Shown: positions 30,107 through 39,636, counted from the stretch's first letter. The stretch: DNA of 49,537 nt from an uncultured Eubacteriales bacterium (GCA_905187695.1 CAJJIY010000009.1:1-49537); one strand, 5' to 3'. Notes: generated by a model not told the origin, from the letters alone. Made by a program: numbers and translations.

Positions 30107-31504
30107 TTATCCACCTTCAAAAGAAATCGCGTCCCCTTTTTGGAGATCTTCCCCTTTCCGCTTTTTAAAACACGGCAAGTGAAAATCGCCCTGCCCTCTT
30201 TTTTCCAGTTCGTTTTCAGCCAGTACATACAGGAAAACCGCCAGAAACGCATACGGAACCGGGCAAAACTCACCGGGATTGACCATGGACATCAAAAGCA
30301 GGCCGGCATAACAAAGCGGCAAAGCAAAAGCTTCTTCCCACCAGAGCCGGAAAGACACCCGCGCACGGCGGATCAGTTGCCATCCCCATGCCAGCACGCC
30401 GAACAAGCCCATACTGCCAATGACCTGCGCCGGGAAAACATGATACCAGTTGATGGTGCCGGCCGTCCCGTTATAAAGGTCGGCATTCCCAAGGTACCCC
30501 AAACCCGAACCAAACAGCGGATTCTGCCGGAAATTCTCCAGACTGCGCAGCGCCAGTTTAAAGCGGACCTCCTGCGTCCCGTCGAAAGCGAGACTGTTTC
30601 GACCCAGAAACATGGCAGCAAGCAAAAGTGCGCCGAAAAGAACGCCGTAAAAGGCAATCAGGCGTTTAAAGAGTCGCTCCACAGGCCGTTTTTCGGTCCT
30701 GTAAAGCCAGAAAAGGCAAAGGCAGAACTCCGGCCCCGCCAGAAGCTGCGCCCCGCGGGAACCGCTGGAAATCAGCGCCAGAACCATTACAAAAGAAAGC
30801 ACATAATATCGCCACTGTTTTCGCGCGCCGGCCATCATGGCCGGAAGCGCCAACATCATCATCGTTCCGATGTTGTTGCTCCATTGCGGCGAGTTCGGAT
30901 AAAAAAACGGCTCAGACAAATCCGGCACATTCTGCACATAAAATCTCAGCGTAATCAGCGCCGCCGTCATTCCCCACCAACGCAGATCCGAAAGGAGCGC
31001 CTCTTTGTCCCCTTCCCCCCGCGTTTCGTTTTTAAGAATCCAATAGCAAAAGACCGTTCCCGGCCCCAGTCCCGCCAAAAAAGCCAGCGATACCGGGCGG
31101 AAATATTGTGCCGGGGCAATCATCCCCACACCGCCCAGGAGCGTTCCCGCCGCCACTGCAATCAGCGGCGGCAGGGTCGCGCCCGCTTTCCATTGCGGCT
31201 TCAGCCGGATCAGATGAAAAAGCAGACAGACGGCAAAAACCGGCGCCAGCCAGATATAACGGATAAAAACCGAAAACGAATCATAGCAGAAAATAACGCT
31301 CAGCGTAAAGGACAAAAACGGCAGTGTCAGATAACGCGTGGTGTGAAACAGCAACAGACCGATACAGATAAAAATCAGAAAACAAAGCGCAAAGGGGGCG
31401 GTCCTTTCGGCCTCCCCCTTCGATGCAAAAACAGCACAGAGCGTAAAAACCGAAATCACCAGCCGGTAAAGGCCTTCATGTTTTTCAAGAATACGCTCTG
31501 CCAT
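30107..31504 (-). CDS. O-antigen ligase/polymerase-like membrane protein
   Basis: A 465-residue polytopic membrane protein with about 10-12 helices. The long outside loop holds the family signature region (RFKLALRSLENFRQNPLFG then SGLGYLG, and WYHVFPAQVIGSMGLFG), as in WaaL/Wzy-type proteins that polymerise or ligate polysaccharide repeat units. Last gene of the minus-strand operon behind the autokinase (8-base gap). No sugar transferase or flippase is near, so this is a partial exopolysaccharide cluster. Confidence 0.85.
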   Translation of the reverse strand: MAERILEKHEGLYRLVISVFTLCAVFASKGEAERTAPFALCFLIFICIGLLLFHTTRYLTLPFLSFTLSVIFCYDSFSVFIRYIWLAPVFAVCLLFHLIRLKPQWKAGATLPPLIAVAAGTLLGGVGMIAPAQYFRPVSLAFLAGLGPGTVFCYWILKNETRGEGDKEALLSDLRWWGMTAALITLRFYVQNVPDLSEPFFYPNSPQWSNNIGTMMMLALPAMMAGARKQWRYYVLSFVMVLALISSGSRGAQLLAGPEFCLCLFWLYRTEKRPVERLFKRLIAFYGVLFGALLLAAMFLGRNSLAFDGTQEVRFKLALRSLENFRQNPLFGSGLGYLGNADLYNGTAGTINWYHVFPAQVIGSMGLFGVLAWGWQLIRRARVSFRLWWEEAFALPLCYAGLLLMSMVNPGEFCPVPYAFLAVFLYVLAENELEKRGQGDFHLPCFKKRKGEDLQKGDAISFEGG

Positions 31505-31512
31505 CTGTGAAG

Positions 31513-33048
31513 TTACTCCTTTTCCCCGGCCCGGATCTCGGTCGCCGCAGTCTCTTCGCTCTGGCGGCCATACCCCTTGCTGTAGCCGTATTTGCTGTAC
31601 TTTCCGTAGTGATAGTACGAGCCGTATCCTGCCTTCAGATTGATGTCGTTCAGCACAAAGCCGACCACATGACCGTGCATGGCGTCCAGCGTGTCCAGTG
31701 CGGACTGTACCGAGGGCACATCCGAACTGCCAGCGCGGACCAGCAGAATATAACCGGAAAGAAGCGGCGCCAACACGCCGGCATCCGCAGTTTCCAGCAC
31801 CGGCGGCAGATCCATCAGAATGTAATCATATTTTGCGCGTGCGCTGTCCAGAAGTTTCTTCATCCGCTCGCTGGAGAGAAGCTCGCTCGGGTTGGGCGGA
31901 ATCCGGCCGCTGACCATCAGATCCAGACCCGGCTTCACATCGGCATAAATGCACTCACTGAGCGCGTCTTTGGAAATGCCCGCCAAAGCCTCCGACAGAC
32001 CGGCGTGATTTTTGCCCATGCCGAAAATTTTCGTCTGCACCGGGCAACGCATATCGCCGTCAATCAGGAGCACCTTTTTGCCGAGCTGTGCAAAGGTCAC
32101 CGCCACATTGGCAATCACCAGGCTTTTGCCCGCTCCGGCAAAGCAGGAAGTAATGCCAAACACCGGACATTTTTCCTCATCCGGCACGATATAAGTCAGG
32201 TTTGTACGCAGTGTTTTGAAAGATTCCACAATGGAAAACGGGGTGTTGACATCCAACAGCCGCCCTTTATAGATCCGGTTGAGCGTTTCCGGATCGGCCA
32301 GACGGGTGTCGTTTCTTTTTTTGCGCATCCAAAACCGGTTGGCATGATCAAAATCAGATTGCCACTCGGGAATCAGACCCACCACCGGCATCTGGAACTG
32401 CGTTTTCAGCGTGTTTTCGTCATAAATCCGTTTGTCAAGAAACGCCTGCAGGAAAAAGCCGAGATAGCAGAAAACCAGACCGACGATACCCGCCAGCAGC
32501 GCATTTCTCATCACATGGGGAGAATCCGGCTTTTTTGCCAGCGAGCCATAGGAGACCGCCTTGACATCCACCGTTCCTTCGGTGCGGTTTTCGTTGAGGT
32601 AATCCGGAATCATCTCCTCAAACACCCGCAAAAGCTCCCGTGCGTCCTCCGGCGTATCGCCCGACACCTTTACACGGAATGCGGAAGTGTCGGTCACAAT
32701 GATGACCGTCAGCCGTTTGCTGATGGTTTTCACATCCAGAGAAGCATTGTGTCTTTCATTATAGGCCTGCGCCACTTTGCCAAGGAAAATGTTTCCCTGC
32801 ACAATCTGCACATGGTTTTTGGCAATCATCTGCGCGCCCGCCAGATAACCCGAGGAGGTGCTTCCAAGACCGCTGGAATTGATCTGAACCACAAACTCCG
32901 CGCTGGAAGAGTAAACAGGCTTGGCCACAAATTTGCTGTATGAGAAAGCCAGCCCGGCACACAAAACTGCGGCCAGCAGCAGCCAGAGAATGCGGCGTTT
33001 GAAAATTCTGAATAAAAAGGCAAAACTGATCTCGTTTTTTTCTTCCAT
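31513..33048 (-). CDS. Polysaccharide chain-length regulator/tyrosine autokinase (Wzz-BY-kinase)
   Basis: A 511-residue fusion: N-terminal Wzz domain with a membrane helix at about residues 18-38 and a second helix near residue 170-195; C-terminal bacterial tyrosine kinase with Walker A (CFAGAGKS), Walker A' (VLLIDGDMRCP) and Walker B (YDYILMDLPPV). The tail is a tyrosine cluster (GYGSYYHYGKYSKYGYSKGY), the autophosphorylation site that sets chain length. In most Bacillota the two parts are separate genes. ATG 33048 is chosen for AAGGAG upstream; it lies 13 bases after the dehydratase stop. Confidence 0.92.
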   Translation of the reverse strand: MEEKNEISFAFLFRIFKRRILWLLLAAVLCAGLAFSYSKFVAKPVYSSSAEFVVQINSSGLGSTSSGYLAGAQMIAKNHVQIVQGNIFLGKVAQAYNERHNASLDVKTISKRLTVIIVTDTSAFRVKVSGDTPEDARELLRVFEEMIPDYLNENRTEGTVDVKAVSYGSLAKKPDSPHVMRNALLAGIVGLVFCYLGFFLQAFLDKRIYDENTLKTQFQMPVVGLIPEWQSDFDHANRFWMRKKRNDTRLADPETLNRIYKGRLLDVNTPFSIVESFKTLRTNLTYIVPDEEKCPVFGITSCFAGAGKSLVIANVAVTFAQLGKKVLLIDGDMRCPVQTKIFGMGKNHAGLSEALAGISKDALSECIYADVKPGLDLMVSGRIPPNPSELLSSERMKKLLDSARAKYDYILMDLPPVLETADAGVLAPLLSGYILLVRAGSSDVPSVQSALDTLDAMHGHVVGFVLNDINLKAGYGSYYHYGKYSKYGYSKGYGRQSEETAATEIRAGEKE

Positions 33049-33061
33049 TACATACAGCTCC

Positions 33062-34939
33062 TTATTCTGCATTGACGGATGGCGGCTCCTGGGACTGCGT
33101 CCTGCCGGCGTCCGGTTGATGATAGGTCGGCACCAGCTGCTTGATGAGCGGGCGGATGTCGTTATGGTCGTCTGCAAGAACTTCTTTCATTTCGGAAAGC
33201 GTCTGCCAGAGCACTTCTTCTTTTATCTGAATCGGATGACCGATATAGATCTTCTTGTTGGAGGTGGAACGCAGTCCCTCTTCGTCCATAAGGAGCTCCT
33301 CATAGAGCTTTTCGCCCGGACGGAGCCCGGTAAATTTGATATCAATGTCCCGATAGGGCTCATAACCCGAAAGTCGGATAAGATTCTCAGCCAGTGTGAG
33401 GATCTTGACCGGCTTCCCCATGTCCAGCACAAAAATTTCACCGCCCTTGGCGTTGGCCCCGGCCTGCAAAACCAGCGCCGCCGCTTCCGGAATGGTCATG
33501 AAATAACGGATGATTTCAGGGTCGGTCACCGTGACGGGGCCGCCCTCCGCAATCTGTCGGCGGAACAGCGGCACCACACTGCCGTTACTGCCCAGCACAT
33601 TTCCGAACCGGACCGCCACATACTCCGTGTGCGTTGAATGTTTTCCCAGCGTCTGTACGATCATCTCGCAGATCCGCTTGGTCGCGCCCATCACATTGGT
33701 GGGATTGACTGCTTTATCGGTGGAGATCATCACAAAGCGGTCCACGCCGAATTCGCCGGCCGTTTTCGCCACATGAAGCGTGCCGAAAACATTGTTTTTA
33801 ATCGCCTCGTTCGGGCTGTCCTCCATCAGCGGCACATGTTTGTGCGCCGCCGCATGAAAGACAATGTTGGGTCTCACATCGCGGAAAAGGTCATGCACCC
33901 GTTGTTCATCCCGCACACTGCCGATCAGCACCGTAAGATTCAGATCCGGATGGGTTCGTTTAAGCTCATTTTCAATATCATACGCGTTATTTTCGTAAAT
34001 ATCGAAAATAACCAGCCGGGCCGGCTGATGCTCGGCAATCTGACGGCAAAGCTCACTGCCGATCGAACCGCCGCCGCCCGTGACCAGAACGGTCTTACCC
34101 TGAATGAAAGAAAAAACTTCTTCGGTGTTGATGGAGATCGGATCGCGCTCCAGAAGGTCGCTCACATTGATCTCGCGCAGTTTTCCGGGTTTTACTCCGC
34201 CGGAAAGCAGTTGATAAATACCGGGAACAATCATCACCCGACAGCCGGTCCCCGCACAGATTTTATAAATTTCCCGGATGGCCGTGCTCTTGGCCGAGGG
34301 AATGGTGATATAAATCTGCTGGATCAGATACTGGCGGGCAATCCGGGGGATCTCCTCCCGGTTGCCGACGACCGGCACGCCGTTGATCAGCGTATGCAGT
34401 TTATTCGGGTCATCGTCGATCACACAGACCGGTCTGTATTGAGCCTTGTTCGTGGTCTTCATCTCGGAGATCATCAGGTGTCCGGCGCTCCCGCCGCCCA
34501 CAATCATCACCCGGACATAATCGGTGCGGCTCCGGTAACGGTAAAGCACCGCGCCGTACATTCGCCCCGAAAAGCGGGCGCACATCAGCAGATCCAGAAA
34601 AATCAGATAAAAAAAGAGGAACGGAAGATACGCGTCACGGTTGAAGAAAAAGATCAGCAACAGCAAAAAAACGAAGTCCGCCAAAGCGGCCCATACCACA
34701 CGGATCGCTTCGCTGAAGCCTGCCAGCCAATAGATCTGACGGTGAAGGCTGAAAAGGAAAAAGATCGCAATGGTGGCCGCATAGCCCAAAAGTAACCACA
34801 GCGCCGCCGTTGTGTCCTTAAACCAGTGATAACCAAAGAGCTGTATCAGCAACGCCGACAGCCAAAAAGCGGCGCTATCGCACAGAAACCAAAAAAGCGG
34901 TCGGATATATTTATAATTCCGGCATCCGGTCGTCAGCAT
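33062..34939 (-). CDS. Membrane-bound NDP-sugar 4,6-dehydratase/epimerase (CapD/PglF/WbpM type)
   Basis: A 625-residue protein: four N-terminal membrane helices (about 1-130), a first Rossmann-like domain (MIVGGGSAGHLMISEM) and the catalytic SDR domain (VLVTGGGGSIGSELCRQI). In the catalytic domain, MISTDKAVNPTNVMGATKR shows the Met/Lys-type active site seen in this group instead of Tyr-x-x-x-Lys. It makes a dideoxy-amino-sugar precursor, probably from UDP-GlcNAc, for polysaccharide or glycan synthesis. First gene of the operon; AAGGA lies about 10 bases before ATG. A cluster of acidic and Gln/Ser residues ends the protein. Confidence 0.92.
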   Translation of the reverse strand: MLTTGCRNYKYIRPLFWFLCDSAAFWLSALLIQLFGYHWFKDTTAALWLLLGYAATIAIFFLFSLHRQIYWLAGFSEAIRVVWAALADFVFLLLLIFFFNRDAYLPFLFFYLIFLDLLMCARFSGRMYGAVLYRYRSRTDYVRVMIVGGGSAGHLMISEMKTTNKAQYRPVCVIDDDPNKLHTLINGVPVVGNREEIPRIARQYLIQQIYITIPSAKSTAIREIYKICAGTGCRVMIVPGIYQLLSGGVKPGKLREINVSDLLERDPISINTEEVFSFIQGKTVLVTGGGGSIGSELCRQIAEHQPARLVIFDIYENNAYDIENELKRTHPDLNLTVLIGSVRDEQRVHDLFRDVRPNIVFHAAAHKHVPLMEDSPNEAIKNNVFGTLHVAKTAGEFGVDRFVMISTDKAVNPTNVMGATKRICEMIVQTLGKHSTHTEYVAVRFGNVLGSNGSVVPLFRRQIAEGGPVTVTDPEIIRYFMTIPEAAALVLQAGANAKGGEIFVLDMGKPVKILTLAENLIRLSGYEPYRDIDIKFTGLRPGEKLYEELLMDEEGLRSTSNKKIYIGHPIQIKEEVLWQTLSEMKEVLADDHNDIRPLIKQLVPTYHQPDAGRTQSQEPPSVNAE

Positions 34940-35090
34940 ATAAAAGAGATCCTTTCATGAAGCGAGGATATAGGAACGCAGGCCCGTTGCATCCGCATTC
35001 TCCGCAGGCATTTTTGCCTTTGAGACATTTGTTCAAACTGCGGCGTAGCTGTCGCCCCCACAGGAGAGAGAAAATACAAGGCTATCATTT

Positions 35091-35119
35091 ATTGTACACC
35101 TTTTCGACTGTTTTGTCAA
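35091..35119 (-). promoter_or_regulatory. Promoter of the polysaccharide operon
   Basis: Minus strand TTGACA (35114-35119), 17 bases, TACAAT (35091-35096). Confidence 0.75.
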
Positions 35120-35205
35120 GTCTTCGCGCCCTGTTTGGCGGAATTTTCCGGAATTACGATCAAATTGTGTCCCGCCCGTTCTGTCTTTCCGCAAAGGACA
35201 AAGCG

Positions 35206-35240
35206 AAAAAGTCCGCCGCGCGGAAAACCGCGCGGCGGAC
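35206..35240 (-). terminator. Terminator after the beta-helix gene
   Basis: A 13-base-pair GC-rich stem (35211-35223 with 35228-35240) with a four-base loop, followed on the minus strand by TTTTT. Confidence 0.92.
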
Positions 35241-35255
35241 CGGGAAATGTTCGGA

Positions 35256-38162
35256 TTAAGCCGCAGGAATATAGGACTTCAGTTTCTCCTGCACTTCTTT
35301 GGAGAAGCGGCTGTAAACCTTCTCGTTGAGAATGGATCTGTACTTATAGGTATAAGAACCCACCACGCCGACCTGATCGTTGGTATCGTTCAGCGCCAGC
35401 TGAGCGGCAATTGCCATCGAGCAACCGTCCTGAGCCGTCAGGACATTGCCGTAGAAGTACTGATCTTCTCCGTCAACCGTCACCTTCGCATAGGAAACGG
35501 CGGCATAAGTGGCCGTATTGCTCTTCAGGTGGATCAACGAAGCGCGGTAGGTAATATTACCGTCTGCGTCCACGGTGAGGCCCTTGTCAGCCACAATATC
35601 CAGGAAGACCTTGTTTTCGGCCTTGGAAGCGCCTGCAGCCATCTCCTTGAGTGCCGCATGGAAGTTAACACTCAGAGCGTTGACTTTCAGGTCGGCTTCC
35701 AGAGTGGCCGAAACCAGGTCATGCATGGTCTTGGCGCTCATAATCAGCGTGCCGTAGGTAACCTTGGTGTTGTCATCCGCCAGTTTGGCAAGCGCGGCGG
35801 CCTGAGCCTTGGTCACAGTGGAGGTAAAGCGGATACCTTCCGAACCGTCGTTCACGCGGGCGCTGGCCACGGTATTGCGGATCGGGGCATTTGCATTGCC
35901 CGCTCTCATCGCGCAGTAATAATAGGTCACTTCATCGATCGTCACCTGATACGGCGTCGAAGCGTCGAAGTACATATTCCGGTGCGTGTTGTCAAGGTCA
36001 CGGTAGAAGAAAGACTTGACCGTCTTGGAAAGCATCACGCCGCCGTTGAGGTTCACCACCGCCTTGGCGTTCTTCACCAGGAAGACCTGGTTGTTGCCGG
36101 TACGCAGATCGATAAAGGTACCGCCATTGATGGTCAGGGTAGCGGAATCTCTGGAAGCAACCAGGATCACGGCGTTGTCCGCCACATACTTGCGGTCGGC
36201 GTCTTCCGGCAGTTCTTCCAGGATAAAGGTACCGCCTTCAATGCGCAACACACCGGGGTTCTTATCCAGATAAATGACATCATTGCCCATGGTTCGGAAG
36301 GTCGGATTACCGCTGATGACCAGCTCGGTATTGACATTCTTCATATTGATAATGGCAGAGGACTCAGAGAAGAAAGTACCGCCCTTAATGGTAAAGACAG
36401 GAGAAGCTTTAGTGGTCGTGTACTGAATGATATTCGCGCCGGTACTGGCTTTGAAATCACCTCCGGAAATTTCCACGAGGCCTGCCTGAGCAGGCTTTCC
36501 GGCGGGGCTACAATTATAAAGGATGGTGGGCTTGTAACCGGTGGCCTCAAAACTACCGCCCGCGATATACACTTCACTCACCTGGTCACCGTCCGCGAGA
36601 CAAATGCCCTCGCCGTTGTGCTTGAAGGTACCGCCTGTGATGACCAGACGGGCACCGGCCGCGTTGACCAGACGGGGCTTGGGCGTGGTAATTTCAAAAG
36701 TACCGCCCGCAATCCGCATTTCACCGTTTCTGGAAGCGTTGTGGAACCAGATGGCGCGGATATCGCCTTCTGTCCGGTTGCAGATGAATTTGGGTTCGCC
36801 CGTGCGGCCTTCCACGGTGCAGGGGTAAATGTAGAATTTCGCGCCGCAGTCGGTGCGTATCCAGGCCAGCGCGTTTCCGAAGATACCGCCTCTGACGATA
36901 AAGGTACCGGTCGCGCCGTTGTAGGCTCTGAGGATGGAGTTGACGGTAGAACCGCCAAGAGGATTGTTCGCGTTGTCAAAACTACCGAACCGGCCGCCGG
37001 TGATTTCCACCTGCGCCTTATCGTTGCCCTCGATTTTGACATAGGAGCCCTTGAAGGTGTCGAGCGCCAGTTCTTCAAAAGAGCCGCCCTCGATCCGTAC
37101 CACCATTCTTCCTTTCGGGCTGTTGTCGCCTTTCAGGAAAATGACATCGCCGCTGCCGGAAATACGGAAAGTACCGCCGGTAATCAGCACGCCGGCCACG
37201 CGCGTGGAAGCGTTATCGCCGACACCGGAATACTTGATGATCGTGCCGGCGCGGGATTCCAGTTCGCCGCCCGTGATCGTCACAAAGCCGATGTTTGTGC
37301 CATTGGTCATGTCAATGATTGTGGTCTTGTTGCTGGTCAGTTTGCCGCCGCTCACCGTCAGGTCGGCACCGGCAAGATCAATCACGCCCTTTTCGCCTTC
37401 CGTAACAAGGCCGCCTTCAATCGTCAGCATACCGCCTTTGGAGGCGTTCTGCAGGGTAAAGGTCCAACCCATGCAGGCAAGGCCCAGCTGGGTGTTTTCA
37501 CCCTTGACAAACATGCGGGCAGCCGCGTTCACCAGCACCTGGTTGTTGCCGCCGTCCAGCACCACATTTTCCAGCGTGAGATCGCAGACTGCGCGCACCG
37601 CGATCAGCGAACCGTCGTGTACAGGGTACTCGGTCACCGTGTACTTATCGGGGTTCGCCGCATCCGTGCCAGGTTCCGCAGCAGCCACCAGAGCCTGCAC
37701 GGCCGCCTTGGCCGCCGAAACAGAAGTGAACTCGCCCAGATCCGCACCGGCAGAATCCTTCGCGGAAGCTGCCAGCAACTTCACCGTCAGATTTTTGACC
37801 GTCACCGCGCCGGTTCCGGAGAAAGTAAACAAATCTTTCTTGTCAAGACCTTCGGTTTTGAGAGAGTAAGTAATGGTTTTGCCGTTTCCGTCCAGAATAA
37901 ACGCAAACGCCTGGTCAAATACAACCACCGTGCTCTCGGTAGCATCCTTCAGCACTTTGATTGTATAGCCCTGTGCCGTAACGCCGGCCTTGGCTTCGGC
38001 CAGCGTTGCGTAGTAAGCCACATGTTCCCCATTCGCGTCAAGAACCTGATAAAAATCAGTCTCGGCAGGATCCGGAGCCGCCGCAAAAGCGCCCAGCGCC
38101 AGCATCCCGACCATGAGGATGGCCATCACCGCAAGCAAAGCAATGCGAAAATGTTTTTTCAT
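35256..38162 (-). CDS. Large secreted beta-helix repeat protein
   Basis: A 968-residue exported protein. Residues 1-25 are a signal peptide (MKKHFRIALLAVMAI, cut after AFA). Residues about 80-690 are built of about 25-35-residue turns with recurring GGTF/GGSF/ITGG steps (for example GVLITGGTFRISGSG, IEGGSFEELAL), the pattern of a right-handed parallel beta-helix as in adhesins and polysaccharide lyases. The last 230 residues are a distinct domain (SEGIRFTSTVTKAQAAALAK; KVTYGTLIMSAKTMHDL). No LPxTG or S-layer anchor is visible. ATG 38162 follows AAAGGAG. It has its own promoter. Possible glycan-binding or adhesion role. Confidence 0.85.
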   Translation of the reverse strand: MKKHFRIALLAVMAILMVGMLALGAFAAAPDPAETDFYQVLDANGEHVAYYATLAEAKAGVTAQGYTIKVLKDATESTVVVFDQAFAFILDGNGKTITYSLKTEGLDKKDLFTFSGTGAVTVKNLTVKLLAASAKDSAGADLGEFTSVSAAKAAVQALVAAAEPGTDAANPDKYTVTEYPVHDGSLIAVRAVCDLTLENVVLDGGNNQVLVNAAARMFVKGENTQLGLACMGWTFTLQNASKGGMLTIEGGLVTEGEKGVIDLAGADLTVSGGKLTSNKTTIIDMTNGTNIGFVTITGGELESRAGTIIKYSGVGDNASTRVAGVLITGGTFRISGSGDVIFLKGDNSPKGRMVVRIEGGSFEELALDTFKGSYVKIEGNDKAQVEITGGRFGSFDNANNPLGGSTVNSILRAYNGATGTFIVRGGIFGNALAWIRTDCGAKFYIYPCTVEGRTGEPKFICNRTEGDIRAIWFHNASRNGEMRIAGGTFEITTPKPRLVNAAGARLVITGGTFKHNGEGICLADGDQVSEVYIAGGSFEATGYKPTILYNCSPAGKPAQAGLVEISGGDFKASTGANIIQYTTTKASPVFTIKGGTFFSESSAIINMKNVNTELVISGNPTFRTMGNDVIYLDKNPGVLRIEGGTFILEELPEDADRKYVADNAVILVASRDSATLTINGGTFIDLRTGNNQVFLVKNAKAVVNLNGGVMLSKTVKSFFYRDLDNTHRNMYFDASTPYQVTIDEVTYYYCAMRAGNANAPIRNTVASARVNDGSEGIRFTSTVTKAQAAALAKLADDNTKVTYGTLIMSAKTMHDLVSATLEADLKVNALSVNFHAALKEMAAGASKAENKVFLDIVADKGLTVDADGNITYRASLIHLKSNTATYAAVSYAKVTVDGEDQYFYGNVLTAQDGCSMAIAAQLALNDTNDQVGVVGSYTYKYRSILNEKVYSRFSKEVQEKLKSYIPAA

Positions 38163-38258
38163 GATGTTTCTCCTTTTGTGAATTCGGGTAAAGCACCCAT
38201 TTGCATCGCCTCGAATTATGAACAAAATTTGTTTGAAGCGTTACAAATTTACAACCTT

Positions 38259-38287
38259 ATTATACGCAATTTTAAGAAAACAGTCAA
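38259..38287 (-). promoter_or_regulatory. Promoter of the beta-helix protein gene
   Basis: Minus strand TTGACT (38282-38287), 17 bases, TATAAT (38259-38264). Confidence 0.75.
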
Positions 38288-38470
38288 GAGCTTTGGATAA
38301 TTTTTTGAAAATTATGGGTTTTGAACAAAAAGTAAACAAGGAATCGGGCAAAATGCTCAAAGGCTCGGATCTTTTCTCCGGAAAAAGGAAACGGACGCCC
38401 GCCCCCAAAAAAACAGGCGTGCCTCAAAAAAACAAAGTAAATATTAAAATGTAGATTTTTTCTTTTCCCC

Positions 38471-38499
38471 TTGACAAACGGGAAAAGAAGCGTTATACT
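38471..38499 (+). promoter_or_regulatory. Promoter of the thiamine-transporter leader
   Basis: TTGACA (38471-38476), 17 bases, TATACT (38494-38499), just upstream of a small hairpin and the TPP riboswitch. Confidence 0.8.
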
Positions 38500-38539
38500 G
38501 ATTCCCGGTCGTCGGGCAGACGGCGACTGCTAAAACCGC

Positions 38540-38630
38540 ATAGAAATCGGGGGTGCTGCTTTCGCGGCTGAGACGGCTTTTGCCGAACCCTTTAACCTGA
38601 TACGGATAATGCCGGCGTAGGAAGAATCTC
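38540..38630 (+). promoter_or_regulatory. TPP riboswitch (THI element)
   Basis: The conserved parts of the thiamine-pyrophosphate aptamer are present: GGGGGTGCTG (38549-38558), CTGAGA (38568-38573), ACCCTTTAACCTGAT (38587-38601), GGATAATGCCGGCGTAGGAA (38604-38623). Together with the terminator at 38637-38670 it should switch off the thiamine transporter when TPP is plentiful. Confidence 0.96.
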
Positions 38631-38636
38631 TTTTGT

Positions 38637-38670
38637 TACCGCGCGTTCGTGTTTCGTGCGGTACTTTTTT
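38637..38670 (+). terminator. Riboswitch-controlled terminator
   Basis: TACCGCGCG pairs with CGTGCGGTA (one G-T) around a nine-base loop, followed by CTTTTTT. It lies between the TPP aptamer and the ThiT start. Confidence 0.8.
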
Positions 38671-38692
38671 ATTTAAAAAGGAGGATTTCTTT

Positions 38693-39550
38693 ATGCAAAC
38701 ACATCTGCAAAAAACCCGGAAACTGGTGGAAAGCGCGCTTATGGTGGCTTTTTCCACCATTCTCAGCGTCCTTCCCGTGACGCAGTTGCCCTATGGCGGC
38801 TCCGTCACCATCGCCTCCATGTTCCCGCTCGTTCTCAACGCTTACCGTAACGGACTGGGATACGGATTCGGCGCGGGACTCTGCTATGGCGTCATCCAGC
38901 AGTTGCTCGGGCTCAAAAACCTTTCCTATTTCACCACCTGGCAGTCTGTCGTGGCCGTCATTTTGCTGGATTACCTGCTGGCCTTTGCCATGACCGGGCT
39001 TGGCGGCGTGTTCCGCCGCGCCATCCCTTCCCAGCGCGGCGCCCTCTCCGCAGGCGCGGCGCTGGCCGCTCTTTGCCGTTATCTTTGCCATGTCATCTCC
39101 GGCGCTACCGTCTGGGCGGGGCTCTCCATTCCCAGCAGTGCCGCGTTGCTCTATTCTTTCGGCTATAACGCCACCTATATGGTGCCGGAGGCCGTCATTC
39201 TGGTGGCGGTCAGCGCTTACCTGGGTTCTTTGCTGGACTTCCGGAAAGAAATCCCCGATCGCCTGAAAACCGCCGACACTGCCCCAAAAAGCGGCATTCT
39301 GCCCGCCTGCGCGGGGTTGCTGGCCGTGGGTGCGCTCGGTTTTGATATCTGCGCGCTCTTTTTGCACCTGCAAAACCCGGACACCGGTTCTTTTGACATC
39401 ACTTTGCTGAAGACCGATTCGTTTGTGGGCAGTTTCTGGTTCCCCATGCTCATTGTAACGGCGGCCGCCGCCCTCGTTGCCGCCGTCTGCCTGCTGGCAG
39501 GCGCCCTGCTTCGCCGCCGGCAGGCCGAAAAAAGCACAGAAAACGCGTAA
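38693..39550 (+). CDS. thiT: Thiamine transporter ThiT (ECF S component)
   Basis: A 285-residue membrane protein. The first 190 residues match the ThiT/YuaJ family of ECF transporter substrate-binding subunits; HVISGATVWAG and GYNATYMVPEA are the substrate-pocket segments. ThiT is usually about 190 residues; here a C-terminal extension adds two more helices (about 215-235 and 255-280). It needs an ECF module (EcfA, EcfA', EcfT) encoded elsewhere. The TPP riboswitch directly upstream supports the call. ATG 38693 follows AAAGGAGG. Confidence 0.92.
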   Translation: MQTHLQKTRKLVESALMVAFSTILSVLPVTQLPYGGSVTIASMFPLVLNAYRNGLGYGFGAGLCYGVIQQLLGLKNLSYFTTWQSVVAVILLDYLLAFAMTGLGGVFRRAIPSQRGALSAGAALAALCRYLCHVISGATVWAGLSIPSSAALLYSFGYNATYMVPEAVILVAVSAYLGSLLDFRKEIPDRLKTADTAPKSGILPACAGLLAVGALGFDICALFLHLQNPDTGSFDITLLKTDSFVGSFWFPMLIVTAAAALVAAVCLLAGALLRRRQAEKSTENA

Positions 39551-39636
39551 ATTTCAATTTGTATACAGTTTGTTCACATTTTCCGGCTATAATGAAAAAA
39601 ATATGACAGCCTTATCATAGGAAAGGTGAAAAAACT

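Larger units (their letters stand above)
34940..35255. other. Intergenic region upstream of the polysaccharide operon
   Basis: About 316 bases with no gene. It holds the promoter at 35091-35119, a 5' leader of about 145 bases with no riboswitch or JUMPstart-like element I recognise, and the terminator of the beta-helix gene at 35206-35240. Confidence 0.6.

Noticed and set aside
35247..38300. Plus-strand open frame of 1017 codons across the beta-helix gene
   Set aside because: Antisense shadow; it runs through the true gene's terminator and promoter, has no start signals, and its sequence mirrors the repeats on the other strand.
38218..38454. Plus-strand ORF of 78 codons with a lysine/arginine-rich C-terminus
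   Set aside because: It lies over the promoter of the beta-helix gene, has no ribosome binding site at any Met, and the region is AT-rich intergenic sequence.
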